A program made the position numbers and the translations under genes. Shown here piece after piece: positions 1 through 8,580 of a stretch of DNA of 35,205 nt (its first letter is position 1; each line of letters starts with the position of its first letter). The notes beneath the pieces are model-generated. The model did no database searches and was not told the DNA's origin. It saw nothing but the letters and a program-made list of their open reading frames with translations. The stretch is from contig JAIVHQ010000206.1 of the NCBI GenBank assembly GCA_020200995.1, forward strand, positions 1 to 35,205, in the 5' to 3' direction. The stretch comes from Flavobacteriales bacterium. Its GTDB lineage: Bacteria; Bacteroidota; Bacteroidia; Flavobacteriales_D; Cryomorphaceae.

Positions 1-232
1 TATAAACCGGATTTCAGAGTAATAGCATCTCGATACACCTTCGCTTCGCTGCGGCACTCGATGTGACGGTTATTTTTATTAACGTATAATTTGTTCTAAG
101 GAACCCGTCAGTTCGAGTGCTGCACATTTTCGCGCTGTATTTGAAGAACGATTTATAAACCGGATTTCAGAGTAATAGCATCTCGATACACCGCTCCTGC
201 GTCACGGCACTCGATGTGACGGTTATTTTTAT
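1..232. repeat. Pair of 79-bp direct intergenic repeats
   Basis: Positions 1-79 and 154-232 are copies of one element at a 153-bp offset. The left 39 bp and right 28 bp are identical; the central 12 bp differ (40-51 against 193-204). Each copy carries related TCGAT/CTCGATG half-sites that could form an imperfect hairpin around the variable centre. Between the copies (about 107-150) lies a sequence beginning GTCAGTTCGAGTG, which resembles the GTCAGTTCGAGTG-type intergenic repeats I know from flavobacterial genomes. No open reading frame of substance is present in 1-307; the element sits just past the stop of the PBP4 gene. It may be truncated by the window edge. Confidence 0.85.
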
Positions 233-307
233 CCATGGATAATTCGATCTAAGGATCTCATCAGGAAGCATCTCCACGTCAAAACAGGTCTGAAAGAATG
301 CCATAAT

Positions 308-1765
308 TCAATATTTCCCATACGCAGACACAAGCCACCGCTCCACGGCGATCCGCACATCCACGGAGCTCCCGGCGTAATTATTTGCCGAAAAGGCAAA
401 CCCCAGCTCCCTTCCGGAAAAGGCATTGAAGGTGCCGGCATAGGCTTTTACCCTATCCATCGACCCGCTTTTTGCGCGCATATTGCCATCGAGGTTGGTG
501 TTTTTGGCGAAATATTTCACGGTTCCCTCCTTTCCAGCCAGGGGCATGGCCTTGAGCAGGTGGGTGCGCAATTCATCGCGCTGCGAGGCCCTCACCAGGA
601 TTTGTGTCACCATCTTTGAAGAAACGGCATTGAACCGCGAGAGTCCGCTGCCGTCGTAGGCAAAGAAAGGTTTGTCGAGGCCTGTGAAACGCGAATAGTA
701 GGCGGTGAGGGCGGCTATTCCGCCTTCGAGAGTCGGATCGCCGCTGCGCACCCCGAGCTGAAAGAGAAGGCATTCGGCAAAGAGGTTATCGCTCTCGACA
801 AGCATGTGCCTCACAAGGTCAGTGAGGGGCGGCGAGCGGTACTCTGAGATGCGCTTGAGGGTGGCCGGCTCGGGCATGGTCACCGACTCGGCGCGGTAGC
901 CGCCCGCCACGAAGATGCCGAGTGACTTGATGCGCTCGTGGAGGTGATAGGCCGCAAAGAGTGGCGGGTCAGGCAGGCTTCCCTTTACGGAAAAAGAAGA
1001 CCGGCCCAAAGGCAGGGTGCCGCGTACCTTTCGCTCGTTGCTGCCCGGAGCGCCGAAGATGTAGGCCAAATCGGTCTGCACAGTGCTGCTGTAGACCTCG
1101 CTGCTGAGTGTGAGGCGGGGCACTTCGGGCGCGACGCCGTTCATTTGGGCCGGGCGCCCGGGCTCGGCGGGGGTGCTGAAGTCGATGAAGTAGGTATTGT
1201 CGTGAATGTTGAGCCCCGATACGGCCGCGCCGTAATAATTGGCCATATCTTCCCAAATGCGGGTGCGCGGGATTCCGTCGCCGCGAAAATGGGCCGAATT
1301 GGCCACCACCACTCCCGTGATGGAATCGATGCCGAGGGCTTTAATCTCTGCCGCCCATGCTGTGATCAAAGCATCGAAACCGGGCTCAAAATGGCGAGAC
1401 CCAAGGGAGGGATCACCACCGCCCGCCAGGTAGATATCTCCGTAAAGAATGCGTCCGTCTATGCGGCCTCGATAGGCGAGCGTGGTACGAAAGCGAAAGT
1501 CGGAGCCGAGTTCATCAAGGGCCGCCGCAGCGGTAATGATTTTCCAAACAGAAGCGGGGCAGAGTTTCTCATCGGGCCTGAACGACTCGAGCACTTCACC
1601 CGTGGCCAAATCGACGAGGGTGGCAGTTACAGCTGCTCCGCGCATCGCATTTCCCGAAAAGAAATGATCGATATCGCGCTGTGCCGCTGCCGGGTTCACA
1701 AAACCCTGCGCACCCAAAAGACTGATGCACAGAATCGCAACACTTAAAGAGGGTTTCATTCTCAT
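308..1765 (-). CDS. dacB: D-alanyl-D-alanine carboxypeptidase/endopeptidase, PBP4 (DacB) family
   Basis: A 485-residue protein of the peptidase S13 family, which trims or cleaves D-Ala cross-bridges of peptidoglycan in the periplasm. The N-terminus is a signal peptide ending near AAAQ (residue 29). The three penicillin-binding motifs are visible and in order: SVWK (Ser72 nucleophile, Lys75), SDN (325-327) and KSG (432-434), with the long insertion between the first and second motif that marks this class. Length is normal for the family. The start is ATG AGA ATG; the second ATG two codons in is equally possible. The gene is divergent from the asparagine-synthase-like gene across 60 bp. A one-mismatch -7 element (TATCTATG) lies at 1776-1783 on the minus strand. 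The family call is firm; physiological role is inferred. Confidence 0.93.
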   Translation of the reverse strand: MRMKPSLSVAILCISLLGAQGFVNPAAAQRDIDHFFSGNAMRGAAVTATLVDLATGEVLESFRPDEKLCPASVWKIITAAAALDELGSDFRFRTTLAYRGRIDGRILYGDIYLAGGGDPSLGSRHFEPGFDALITAWAAEIKALGIDSITGVVVANSAHFRGDGIPRTRIWEDMANYYGAAVSGLNIHDNTYFIDFSTPAEPGRPAQMNGVAPEVPRLTLSSEVYSSTVQTDLAYIFGAPGSNERKVRGTLPLGRSSFSVKGSLPDPPLFAAYHLHERIKSLGIFVAGGYRAESVTMPEPATLKRISEYRSPPLTDLVRHMLVESDNLFAECLLFQLGVRSGDPTLEGGIAALTAYYSRFTGLDKPFFAYDGSGLSRFNAVSSKMVTQILVRASQRDELRTHLLKAMPLAGKEGTVKYFAKNTNLDGNMRAKSGSMDRVKAYAGTFNAFSGRELGFAFSANNYAGSSVDVRIAVERWLVSAYGKY

Positions 1766-1825
1766 AATACGCTTGCATAGATAATGTAAATATGCGGCCT
1801 TTGGTATAAATTAGGCCCGATTAAC

Positions 1826-3511
1826 GTGTGCGGAATCGCCGGAATATGGACCCGAAAGGGAATTGAAAACAGCCACCTCGAAGCCTTGGATGCTTCATCG
1901 GGGTGCATCGCCCGGCGCGGGCCCGACGCCGAGGGAGTCAAAACCTATACCAAAGCGGCCTTCGCGCACAGGCGCCTCTCCATCATCGACACCTCGGCCC
2001 GGGCCAATCAGCCCATGACCGACCCATCAGGCCGCTACTGCTTAGTATTCAACGGGGAAATCTACAACCACAAGGCCCTCGGCGCCGATTTGAGCGTTCG
2101 CTACGGGATTGAGTTTACCACATCGAGCGACACGGAAGTACTGCTCCACGGGCTCATTCACGAGGGCACCGACTTCCTGCCCAAACTGAACGGATTCTTT
2201 GCCTTCGCGCTGTATGATTCGGAGCGGCATCACCTGACTTGTGCGCGCGACCGTTACGGGATCAAACCGTTTTTCTACACGGCCGGTGACGATGCCTTTG
2301 CATTCGGGAGCTCGCTGACTTCGGTTCACGCTTTTTGCCGAAAGGCCGAAATAGACCACGACGCACTCGCCACCTACCTGCAGCTGAGCTACATTCCCGA
2401 CCCGGCTACCATCCTGAAAGGGGTGAAAGTGATCACACTTCTGGCCCGGAGGGAGGACAGCGAGATCCCGGCCTTTTCGATCGGCTTTCCCGACAATCCG
2501 TACTTCGACGAAAGCGCGAATGCCCGAGCGGCTGCGCGCCACATCGGTGTGCGACACGAAGTATTTGAGGTGCGGGAAAAAGACATCGAGGGGGAGCTCC
2601 GGCAAATTTTAGATGCCATCGACGAGCCCTTTGCCGACTCCTCGGCGGTGTTGGTCAACATCCTGTCGCAGCGCACGCGAAAAGAGGTAAAAGTAGCCCT
2701 GAGCGGCGACGGGGCCGACGAGCTACTGGGCGGGTACAACAAGCACCGCGCCCTGCTGAGGTCGCTGGAAAAGGGAGCCGTGAACCGCACACTGCGCACC
2801 TCGGCGCCGGTGCTGGGGCTGCTGCCCGCCTCGCGGAGCCACGCGGTGTTTGACCGATTGCGCAAAATAAAGCGCTACAGCCGCGGCCTTAAGCTCGACT
2901 TTGCCGATCGATACATCGAATGGGCCTCGTTTACACGTCGAAAAGACGCGCAATCACTTCTGCTTCGACCTTTCCCAACGGGGCTGCATCCCGATGCGGA
3001 GGGAAAATTTACCGGACTCGACCCGAGCGATTTCAACTCCGTACTGCGTACCGACATCGGGCTTGTGCTCGCCAATGACATGCTCTGCAAAGTAGACACC
3101 ATGAGTATGCACCGCGCCCTCGAGGTGCGCGTGCCCTTTCTGGACCACCGCGTCGTGGATTTCGTGCTTTCCCTCCCCGCTTCCGAAAAAATAGACAGCG
3201 TCGGTGGCAAAAAATTGCTGCGTAAAGCCTTCAAAGAAGATTTCCCCCCCGGATTTTTCGACCGGGGAAAGCGCGGTTTTGAAGCCCCGCTGCGGCACTG
3301 GATGTGCACGGTACTGAAGCCCGAACTCGACCGTCTGCTGGCGGAAGAATTTCTTGAGGCACAGGGAATTTTCAACATTACCAACATCCTTAAATTGCGC
3401 CGAAAGGCGGTGAGCAAAAATCCCGGCGACAGCCCTCACACCCTTTGGGCCGTCTTTGTTTTTCAGCATTGGTGGGAGCGCATTGCAGCGGGAAAAGTCT
3501 TGGTGAAATAA
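1826..3511 (+). CDS. asnB: AsnB-like glutamine amidotransferase/asparagine synthase, internal deletion removes the ATP PP-loop
   Basis: 561 residues starting at GTG, giving Met-Cys-Gly-Ile-Ala-Gly with the expected Cys2 nucleophile of class II glutaminase domains. The N-terminal glutaminase domain (about 1-200) is intact, with RRGPD, NGEIYN and CARDRYGIKP. The C-terminal synthetase domain retains SGDGADELLGGY and the conserved end. The normal sequence between ILKGVK and the PP-loop SGGxDSS is missing: residue 201 runs directly into VITLLARRED, which normally follows SGGxDSS. Family members are usually 610-650 residues, so some 80-100 residues are lost, in frame, at a junction near 2421-2433. 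Without the PP-loop, ATP-dependent amidation should fail. It heads the polysaccharide locus, where such enzymes often amidate sugar acids (inference). Assembly error is a real alternative. Confidence 0.85.
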   Translation: MCGIAGIWTRKGIENSHLEALDASSGCIARRGPDAEGVKTYTKAAFAHRRLSIIDTSARANQPMTDPSGRYCLVFNGEIYNHKALGADLSVRYGIEFTTSSDTEVLLHGLIHEGTDFLPKLNGFFAFALYDSERHHLTCARDRYGIKPFFYTAGDDAFAFGSSLTSVHAFCRKAEIDHDALATYLQLSYIPDPATILKGVKVITLLARREDSEIPAFSIGFPDNPYFDESANARAAARHIGVRHEVFEVREKDIEGELRQILDAIDEPFADSSAVLVNILSQRTRKEVKVALSGDGADELLGGYNKHRALLRSLEKGAVNRTLRTSAPVLGLLPASRSHAVFDRLRKIKRYSRGLKLDFADRYIEWASFTRRKDAQSLLLRPFPTGLHPDAEGKFTGLDPSDFNSVLRTDIGLVLANDMLCKVDTMSMHRALEVRVPFLDHRVVDFVLSLPASEKIDSVGGKKLLRKAFKEDFPPGFFDRGKRGFEAPLRHWMCTVLKPELDRLLAEEFLEAQGIFNITNILKLRRKAVSKNPGDSPHTLWAVFVFQHWWERIAAGKVLVK

Positions 3512-3513
3512 AT

Positions 3514-3521
3514 TACCTTCG
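3514..3521 (+). promoter_or_regulatory. Possible -7 element (TACCTTCG) before GT4 gene
   Basis: TACCTTCG matches the Bacteroidota -7 consensus TAnnTTTG at all but one position and ends 7 bp before the ATG at 3529, just after the asnB stop. No matching -33 TTG was found at the expected distance, so it may be a weak internal promoter or chance. Confidence 0.35.
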
Positions 3522-3528
3522 CAGCCCC

Positions 3529-4707
3529 ATGCCGCGCATACTCCGCATCATTAACCGCTTCAACCTGGGTGGGCCCACTTACAATGCGGCCTACCTGACC
3601 AAATATGTCAAAAACGGCTATGACACCATGCTGGTAGGCGGCATGAAGGACAAGAGTGAAGACAGCTCACAGTTTATAGTAGAAAACCTCGGTCTCACCC
3701 CCGAAGTCATATCCGAAATGCGGCGTGAAATCAACCCTTTTCACGATTACGCGGCATACAAAAGGTTGAAGAAAATCATCGCCGATTACAAACCGGATAT
3801 CGTGCATACCCACGCCTCGAAACCCGGTGCACTGGGCAGGTGGGCCGCCCACCAAATGAAAGTTCCCGTGATCGTGCACACCTTTCACGGCCATGTGTTT
3901 CATTCGTATTTCAATCCGGCAGTTACGGGTTTTTACAAAGGGCTGGAGCGAAAACTCGCCTCAGTGAGCACCCGCATCGTGGCCATCAGCGAGAGGCAAA
4001 AGGAAGAGCTCTCGACGGAGCACGGAATATGCCCTCCCGAAAAAATTGAAGTGATTCCGCTTGGCTTTGATCTCCAAAGATTTCAAGACGGGATTGACGA
4101 AAAACGCCATGTATTTCGGACAGAGTTTAAGCTCGGACCCGACGATGTAGCCGTCGCGATCATCGGACGCCTGGTGCCAATAAAAAACCACCACATGTTC
4201 TTGAATGTATTGAAGCGCGTGATGCCCCAAGTGCGCTACCGCACCAAGGCATTCATTATAGGCGATGGTGAAGTGCGCAGTGAACTGGAAAATTATTGCG
4301 ACGAGATTGGTCTCAGTTACAGCAGCGATTCGGAGGATGACGTGGACGTATATTTCACCTCTTGGGTGAAAAAAGTGGATTTTGTAAATGCCGGGGCCGA
4401 CATAATCGCGCTTACTTCCAAAAACGAAGGCACCCCGGTGAGCCTCATCGAGGCCCAGGCGGCAAACCGTGCCGTGGTATCAACCCGAGTGGGCGGAATC
4501 GAGGATGTGGTAATCCCTGGAAAAACCGCATTGCTGAGCGAGCCTGACGACGAAGATAAATTTGCTGCCAATTTGCTTACCCTGATTAACGACAAGGAAA
4601 TGCGCGATAGATTCGGAGCGGCCGGATGGTCATTTGTGAAGGAAAAATTTCACTTTGACCGTTTGGTGCGCGATATCACCTCGATGTACGACCGTCTATT
4701 GGCATAA
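3529..4707 (+). CDS. Glycosyltransferase family 4 (GT-B fold)
   Basis: 392 residues from ATG 3529. I preferred this over an upstream in-frame start inside asnB because the protein then begins with the typical MPRILRIINRFNLGG strand-loop of GT4 donor/acceptor domains. Visible motifs are HTHASKPGALGR in the N-terminal half, IGRLVPIKNH at the start of the C-terminal Rossmann domain, and the E-x7-E-like stretch EGTPVSLIEAQA that binds the nucleotide-sugar donor. The enzyme should transfer a sugar to a lipid-linked or growing glycan on the cytoplasmic face of the inner membrane; donor and acceptor cannot be read from the sequence. It lies 17 bp after asnB and 30 bp before the export lipoprotein gene, as part of the polysaccharide operon. 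Length is complete. Confidence 0.88.
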   Translation: MPRILRIINRFNLGGPTYNAAYLTKYVKNGYDTMLVGGMKDKSEDSSQFIVENLGLTPEVISEMRREINPFHDYAAYKRLKKIIADYKPDIVHTHASKPGALGRWAAHQMKVPVIVHTFHGHVFHSYFNPAVTGFYKGLERKLASVSTRIVAISERQKEELSTEHGICPPEKIEVIPLGFDLQRFQDGIDEKRHVFRTEFKLGPDDVAVAIIGRLVPIKNHHMFLNVLKRVMPQVRYRTKAFIIGDGEVRSELENYCDEIGLSYSSDSEDDVDVYFTSWVKKVDFVNAGADIIALTSKNEGTPVSLIEAQAANRAVVSTRVGGIEDVVIPGKTALLSEPDDEDKFAANLLTLINDKEMRDRFGAAGWSFVKEKFHFDRLVRDITSMYDRLLA

Positions 4708-4713
4708 TTTTAA

Positions 4714-4721
4714 TACTTTCG
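4714..4721 (+). promoter_or_regulatory. Possible -7 element (TACTTTCG) before export lipoprotein gene
   Basis: TACTTTCG is one mismatch from TAnnTTTG and lies 16 bp before ATG 4738. It supports a start at 4738 or 4753 rather than the upstream TTG at 4726. No convincing -33 element is visible. Confidence 0.35.
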
Positions 4722-4737
4722 GTGCTTGAATCCGTCG

Positions 4738-5571
4738 ATGAACCCCGCATTTATGAGGCACTTTCTGTTTTGGCTCGTTGTTTCCTTTTTTCTGGGGAGC
4801 TGTACCGTCAATAAAGACTTACTTTTCAAAACTCCGGTGGGATACGAGTATGCCCGGCAGCCCGATTCTCTGGGGCCATCGGCAAGGCTATCGCCGAATA
4901 ATTTTATCACGATGAACTTCTTCACCGGCAATGGCTACATGTTGGTGGAAATGGGTATTGGCGGAGGATCGATGCTCGGCGGGCCGAGTCAGGGCGGACA
5001 GCAACAGATGATGATGATGCGGGGCGGAGGCATGCAATACCTGATCGACCGCGACGGGACCGCCAAAATGCCGGTGTTGGGTCGGGTAAAACTGGAGGGG
5101 CTCAGCATTCGTGAGGCGGAGTTGTATTTGGAAAGCCTCTACTCCCAATATTACAACGAGCCATACATCATGCTCAATGTTCAAAACAACAGGGCCATTG
5201 TATCACCGGGTGCGGGAGGTACAGCACAAGTGATTCCGCTGATGAATAACAATACCACGCTGATGGAAGCACTCGCCATGGCCGGAGGCATCAACGACCG
5301 GGGTGTGGCTTCTAAAATTAAGCTGATCCGCCAAAATGAAGAAACCAAAGAGCGTGAAATCTTTCTCATTGACCTCTCAACCGTTGATGGCTTGAATCAG
5401 GCCGACCTGATCATTCAACCCAATGACATCATTTATGTCGAACCGCTGCCACTGCTCGCAAGGGAATTTATCCAGGAGATTTCTCCTGTGATTACGCTGG
5501 TTACCACTTCTGTTTCGCTGATCACCACGACAATACTCATCTTGCAACTTTTCGAGGGGGAGGGGAACTGA
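4738..5571 (+). CDS. Wza-like polysaccharide export outer-membrane lipoprotein
   Basis: 277 residues from ATG 4738; ATG 4753 gives an even tighter lipoprotein signal (MRHFLFWLVVSFFLGSC) and may be the true start. The lipobox is LGSC. A poly_export-type domain follows (DRDGTAKMPVLGRVKLEGLS, then repeated short strands), then an SLBB-like segment with LMEALAMAGGI and IIQPNDIIYVEPLP. It ends with a hydrophobic segment near the C-terminus, as usual for Bacteroidota members. A Gly/Met/Gln-rich loop (GGG, QQQMMMM) sits in the first domain. It should form the outer-membrane part of the export channel for the polymer and works with the Wzc-like protein encoded 1 bp downstream. Family call firm; polymer type unknown. 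Confidence 0.88.
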   Translation: MNPAFMRHFLFWLVVSFFLGSCTVNKDLLFKTPVGYEYARQPDSLGPSARLSPNNFITMNFFTGNGYMLVEMGIGGGSMLGGPSQGGQQQMMMMRGGGMQYLIDRDGTAKMPVLGRVKLEGLSIREAELYLESLYSQYYNEPYIMLNVQNNRAIVSPGAGGTAQVIPLMNNNTTLMEALAMAGGINDRGVASKIKLIRQNEETKEREIFLIDLSTVDGLNQADLIIQPNDIIYVEPLPLLAREFIQEISPVITLVTTSVSLITTTILILQLFEGEGN

Positions 5572-5572
5572 A

Positions 5573-8026
5573 ATGTACAACGAAGACATTTCGAACGTCA
5601 ACAGCAACTTCGAGAGCTACAAGGAGCGCCTCACAAACTTCAGCAACGAGTTTGAGCCGGGTCTGTTTTTGTACATCCTACGCAAGAACATTATCCTGAT
5701 CATTTCGATTGTGGCCCTGGCTCTGATAGGGTCATACATCTATTTGAGGTACACAAGCCCCACTTTCGAAGCCAAAACAATCATACAGCTCGGCAGCAGC
5801 GACCAGGCAAAGCGCATACTGAATGTCAACCAGTTTTCGGACGATAACAGCCTGCTGAAGGAGATCGAGCTGATGAAATCCAAGCTATTAATAACCCGGG
5901 TTGTAAACCAGCTGCCCCTTCAAATTTCTTACTTCGAAAAAGGTGAGTTTCTCACCGATCAAAAATACCCGCGTTCGTCCTTCATGATCGAAATTGAATC
6001 GATACAGGACTCATCCATTTTGGATGCACCTATAGATGTTCGCTTTTCCGACGACAAGTCGTACAACCTTGAGCTCTACGGCAGAAAATTGAACGAGAAT
6101 GCTGCCATTGGTGAATCTGTTACTAACGAATACTTCACGCACAAGCTTATGGTGGTGGATGCCCAGCACTATCAACGTGTAAGTCAGGGTGAAGTGACGT
6201 TTTACTTCAGAATAAACAAACCATCGACACTGGCCAACCAATTCAGCAGGCAGCTCGACATCAAAATCCTCAACAACACGGCCAAAACGATCGAGATCAG
6301 CATGCGCGATAAAAATGCCGGGATCGCGCGCGATTTTGTCACCACCCATGCCGAAGAATACATCAAATTTGACCTGGAAAATCGGGAGCAAAGTGCCACG
6401 AACATTCTTCGATTCATTGATAATCAACTCGACACCGTGTATCAAAACTTGCGCGACTCGGAGCTTCAGCTCAATGTATACAAGCAGGAGAATAAAATAT
6501 CAAATCTCGATAATCTGTCAGGATCTTACTTTCAGGTGTTTAGAGAATTTGAAGAAGAACTACTTAAACTGGACCTGGAAGAGACCATGCTGGATCAGGT
6601 GCTTCTGACCATTGAAGAGGGAGGAAGCGAAATAGATGTCTACCAACTCATTCCGCTTCTCTCGGGAACCTCTTATGAAAATTCGGTGGCAATGATGCTG
6701 GAAAAGCTGAGAAGCCTGCTCACGATGCGTGAGGAGATCCAGTTTGACATGAAGGAAACCAGTAAGAAGTTTGAAAAAATAAATACCAGCATTGCTATTC
6801 AGCAGCGGCTGATCGTAGAAAGTGTTCAATCTTCGAGGGGGAAAATCAGGTCGCGAAAGGAAAACATCCGTTCGAAAATGAACGAATACGAGAGCGGCTT
6901 CAGCGAGCTCCCCGATAAAGAATTAGAGTTTGCCCGACTTCGCAGGCTTTTCGAAATCAACGAAAAGTACTATACGATGCTGTTGGAAAAGAAAACGCAA
7001 TACCGCATTTCGCAGGCGGGATTCGTAACGGAAAACAGGATTCTGGAACGACTCATCAGCTCGGGCAGCCCCATTTCGCCCAAAAAAGGATTGATCACAG
7101 GGGGCTCGCTGGCCGTGGCATTGCTCCTGGGGCTGGGCATTGTCGTCGTGAAGTATGTGTTGCACAATAAGATTACCTCCATCAAAGAAATCGTGAAGAT
7201 GAGCAATGCCACGATGACAGTCCTCGGCATGGTTCCTAAATACAAGAAAGACATTCCCACATCCCAGCTTTTGATCGATAAAAGTCCGAAAAGCATGATT
7301 TCGGAATCGTTCAGAAGTTTGCGTACCAACCTTCAGTTTCTCACCGATGGTTCGGAGAGCAAAAAAGCCAAGATGATTGCCATTACCTCCACCACCTCTG
7401 GTGAGGGAAAAACCTTTGTGGCCATCAACCTTGCAGGCATCATTGCCTATTCAGGTCAACGCGTTATCGTTCTGGACCTCGACATGCGAAAACCCAAAAT
7501 CCACCTCGGATTTGATGTGGACAACGACCAAGGGATGAGCACGATACTCATTGGTAAATCGACCCTGGAAGAAAGCATTGTAAACAGTAAGGTTGACAAC
7601 CTCGACTTCATCACAGCGGGTCCCATACCACCGAATCCTGCAGAATTGGTGATGAGCAAACGCATGCAGGAAGTGCTAAAGATCCTGAAGACACAATATG
7701 ATGTCATCATCATTGACAACCCGCCGGTGGGCATGGTGACCGATGGAATCCCCATGATTAAGCAGGCCGACAGCCCGATTTACATATTCAGGGCCGACAT
7801 GTCAAACAAGCAGTGTATTCACATGGTAGATAGGCTCATCAATGAAAACAGCCTGACCAAGCTCTCTGTGGTGTTGAATTGTGTGGATGTGGACCGGAAC
7901 AAATATGGCAACAACTACGGCTACGGTTATGGCTACGGATATGGCTACGGCTACGGTCACGGCTACTACGACGACGATAAACACAAAAGCCCGAAAGGGT
8001 TTTTCGAACGCCTTTTCGGTAGCTGA
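5573..8026 (+). CDS. Wzc-like polysaccharide chain-length determinant / BY-kinase with Tyr-Gly tail
   Basis: 817 residues. The N-terminal Wzz-type region has TM1 at about 39-58 and a long coiled periplasmic part with a GNVR-like stretch (ELPDKELEFARLRR); TM2 lies at about 505-529. The cytoplasmic BY-kinase follows: Walker A TSTTSGEGKT (605-614, Lys613), Walker A' VIVLDLDMRKP (about 632) and Walker B DVIIIDNPP (about 710). The C-terminus carries seven Tyr-Gly dipeptides, then HG and YY before an acidic/basic end: the expected autophosphorylated tyrosine cluster, here unusually regular. In the family, cycling of tail phosphorylation controls oligomerisation and polymer length. Gene start ATG 5573 lies 1 bp after the export lipoprotein stop; its stop overlaps the next ATG by 1 bp. 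Complete and well supported. Confidence 0.93.
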   Translation: MYNEDISNVNSNFESYKERLTNFSNEFEPGLFLYILRKNIILIISIVALALIGSYIYLRYTSPTFEAKTIIQLGSSDQAKRILNVNQFSDDNSLLKEIELMKSKLLITRVVNQLPLQISYFEKGEFLTDQKYPRSSFMIEIESIQDSSILDAPIDVRFSDDKSYNLELYGRKLNENAAIGESVTNEYFTHKLMVVDAQHYQRVSQGEVTFYFRINKPSTLANQFSRQLDIKILNNTAKTIEISMRDKNAGIARDFVTTHAEEYIKFDLENREQSATNILRFIDNQLDTVYQNLRDSELQLNVYKQENKISNLDNLSGSYFQVFREFEEELLKLDLEETMLDQVLLTIEEGGSEIDVYQLIPLLSGTSYENSVAMMLEKLRSLLTMREEIQFDMKETSKKFEKINTSIAIQQRLIVESVQSSRGKIRSRKENIRSKMNEYESGFSELPDKELEFARLRRLFEINEKYYTMLLEKKTQYRISQAGFVTENRILERLISSGSPISPKKGLITGGSLAVALLLGLGIVVVKYVLHNKITSIKEIVKMSNATMTVLGMVPKYKKDIPTSQLLIDKSPKSMISESFRSLRTNLQFLTDGSESKKAKMIAITSTTSGEGKTFVAINLAGIIAYSGQRVIVLDLDMRKPKIHLGFDVDNDQGMSTILIGKSTLEESIVNSKVDNLDFITAGPIPPNPAELVMSKRMQEVLKILKTQYDVIIIDNPPVGMVTDGIPMIKQADSPIYIFRADMSNKQCIHMVDRLINENSLTKLSVVLNCVDVDRNKYGNNYGYGYGYGYGYGYGHGYYDDDKHKSPKGFFERLFGS
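7918..7968 (+). repeat. Short in-frame repeat encoding the Tyr-Gly tail
   Basis: A 6-bp unit of the form TAC/TAT-GGN is repeated seven times in phase, followed by CAC GGC TAC TAC. The units vary at the third codon positions, which lowers slippage compared with a perfect microsatellite and suggests selection for the peptide. It codes the tyrosine cluster of the Wzc-like kinase. Confidence 0.8.
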
Positions 8027-8574
8027 TGAAAATAACTCCCCTCGACATACCGGCCGTATTGCTCATCGAACCACGTGTGTTCGAAGACGGGCGCGGCTAT
8101 TTTTTCGAAAGCTTCAATCGGTCTGCTTTTCAGTCAGCTACGGGCAACATGCTCGACTTTGTTCAGGACAACGAATCTCTTTCGAAAAAAGGTGTGTTGC
8201 GCGGACTTCACCTTCAGCGCCCTCCCCATGAGCAGGGCAAGCTTGTGAGGGTGGTCTCGGGTTCCGTTTTCGACGTGGCCGTTGATCTGCGCAAGTCATC
8301 ACCCCATTACGGGAAGTGGTGTGGTGCCACCCTCAGCGCAACCAATAAAAAACAGCTCTTCATACCCCCCGGCTTTGCCCACGGATTTGCCGTGCTCGAA
8401 AACGACACGGTTTTCTCGTATAAATGCACCGGATATTACAACCAAGATAGTGAAGTATGCCTCGCGTGGAATGATCCTGATATCGGCATTGATTGGCCGC
8501 TGAAAAACCCGGTCGTTTCCGAAAAAGACAGCCTGCATGCCGGGGCATTTGCTACATTTAAATCTCCCTTTTGA
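8026..8574 (+). CDS. rfbC: dTDP-4-dehydrorhamnose 3,5-epimerase
   Basis: 182 residues, normal for RmlC/RfbC cupin epimerases, which convert dTDP-4-keto-6-deoxyglucose to the L-lyxo epimer in dTDP-L-rhamnose synthesis in the cytoplasm. Visible are the substrate segment RGYFFESFN, the catalytic-His motif RGLHLQ (His62), the core IPPGFAHGF and the conserved FSYKCTGYY with the following Asp/Trp-rich end. The ATG overlaps the Wzc-like stop by one base (TGATG), so they are translationally linked. The partner genes rfbA, rfbB and rfbD are not in this window and would have to lie elsewhere, so a rhamnose or related deoxy-sugar in the polymer is an inference. An epimerase of another dTDP-sugar branch is an alternative. 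Confidence 0.93.
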   Translation: MKITPLDIPAVLLIEPRVFEDGRGYFFESFNRSAFQSATGNMLDFVQDNESLSKKGVLRGLHLQRPPHEQGKLVRVVSGSVFDVAVDLRKSSPHYGKWCGATLSATNKKQLFIPPGFAHGFAVLENDTVFSYKCTGYYNQDSEVCLAWNDPDIGIDWPLKNPVVSEKDSLHAGAFATFKSPF

Positions 8575-8580
8575 CACACC

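Noticed and set aside
1-232. CRISPR array
   Set aside because: Only two repeat copies, 79 bp long with a 153-bp period and hairpin-like halves; no cas gene is near.
938-1747. 269-codon open frame antisense to the PBP4 gene
   Set aside because: It mirrors the codon structure of a clearly real gene and shows no family motif, signal peptide or start-site context.
1804-1814. Promoter for the asnB-like gene (TAAATTAG)
   Set aside because: One mismatch in the most conserved part of the -7 element and no spaced -33; too weak to list as a feature.
2042-3469. Long antisense open frames over the asnB-like gene
   Set aside because: They are overlapping shadows of a gene with clear motifs; the products have Ser/Arg-rich, low-complexity composition.
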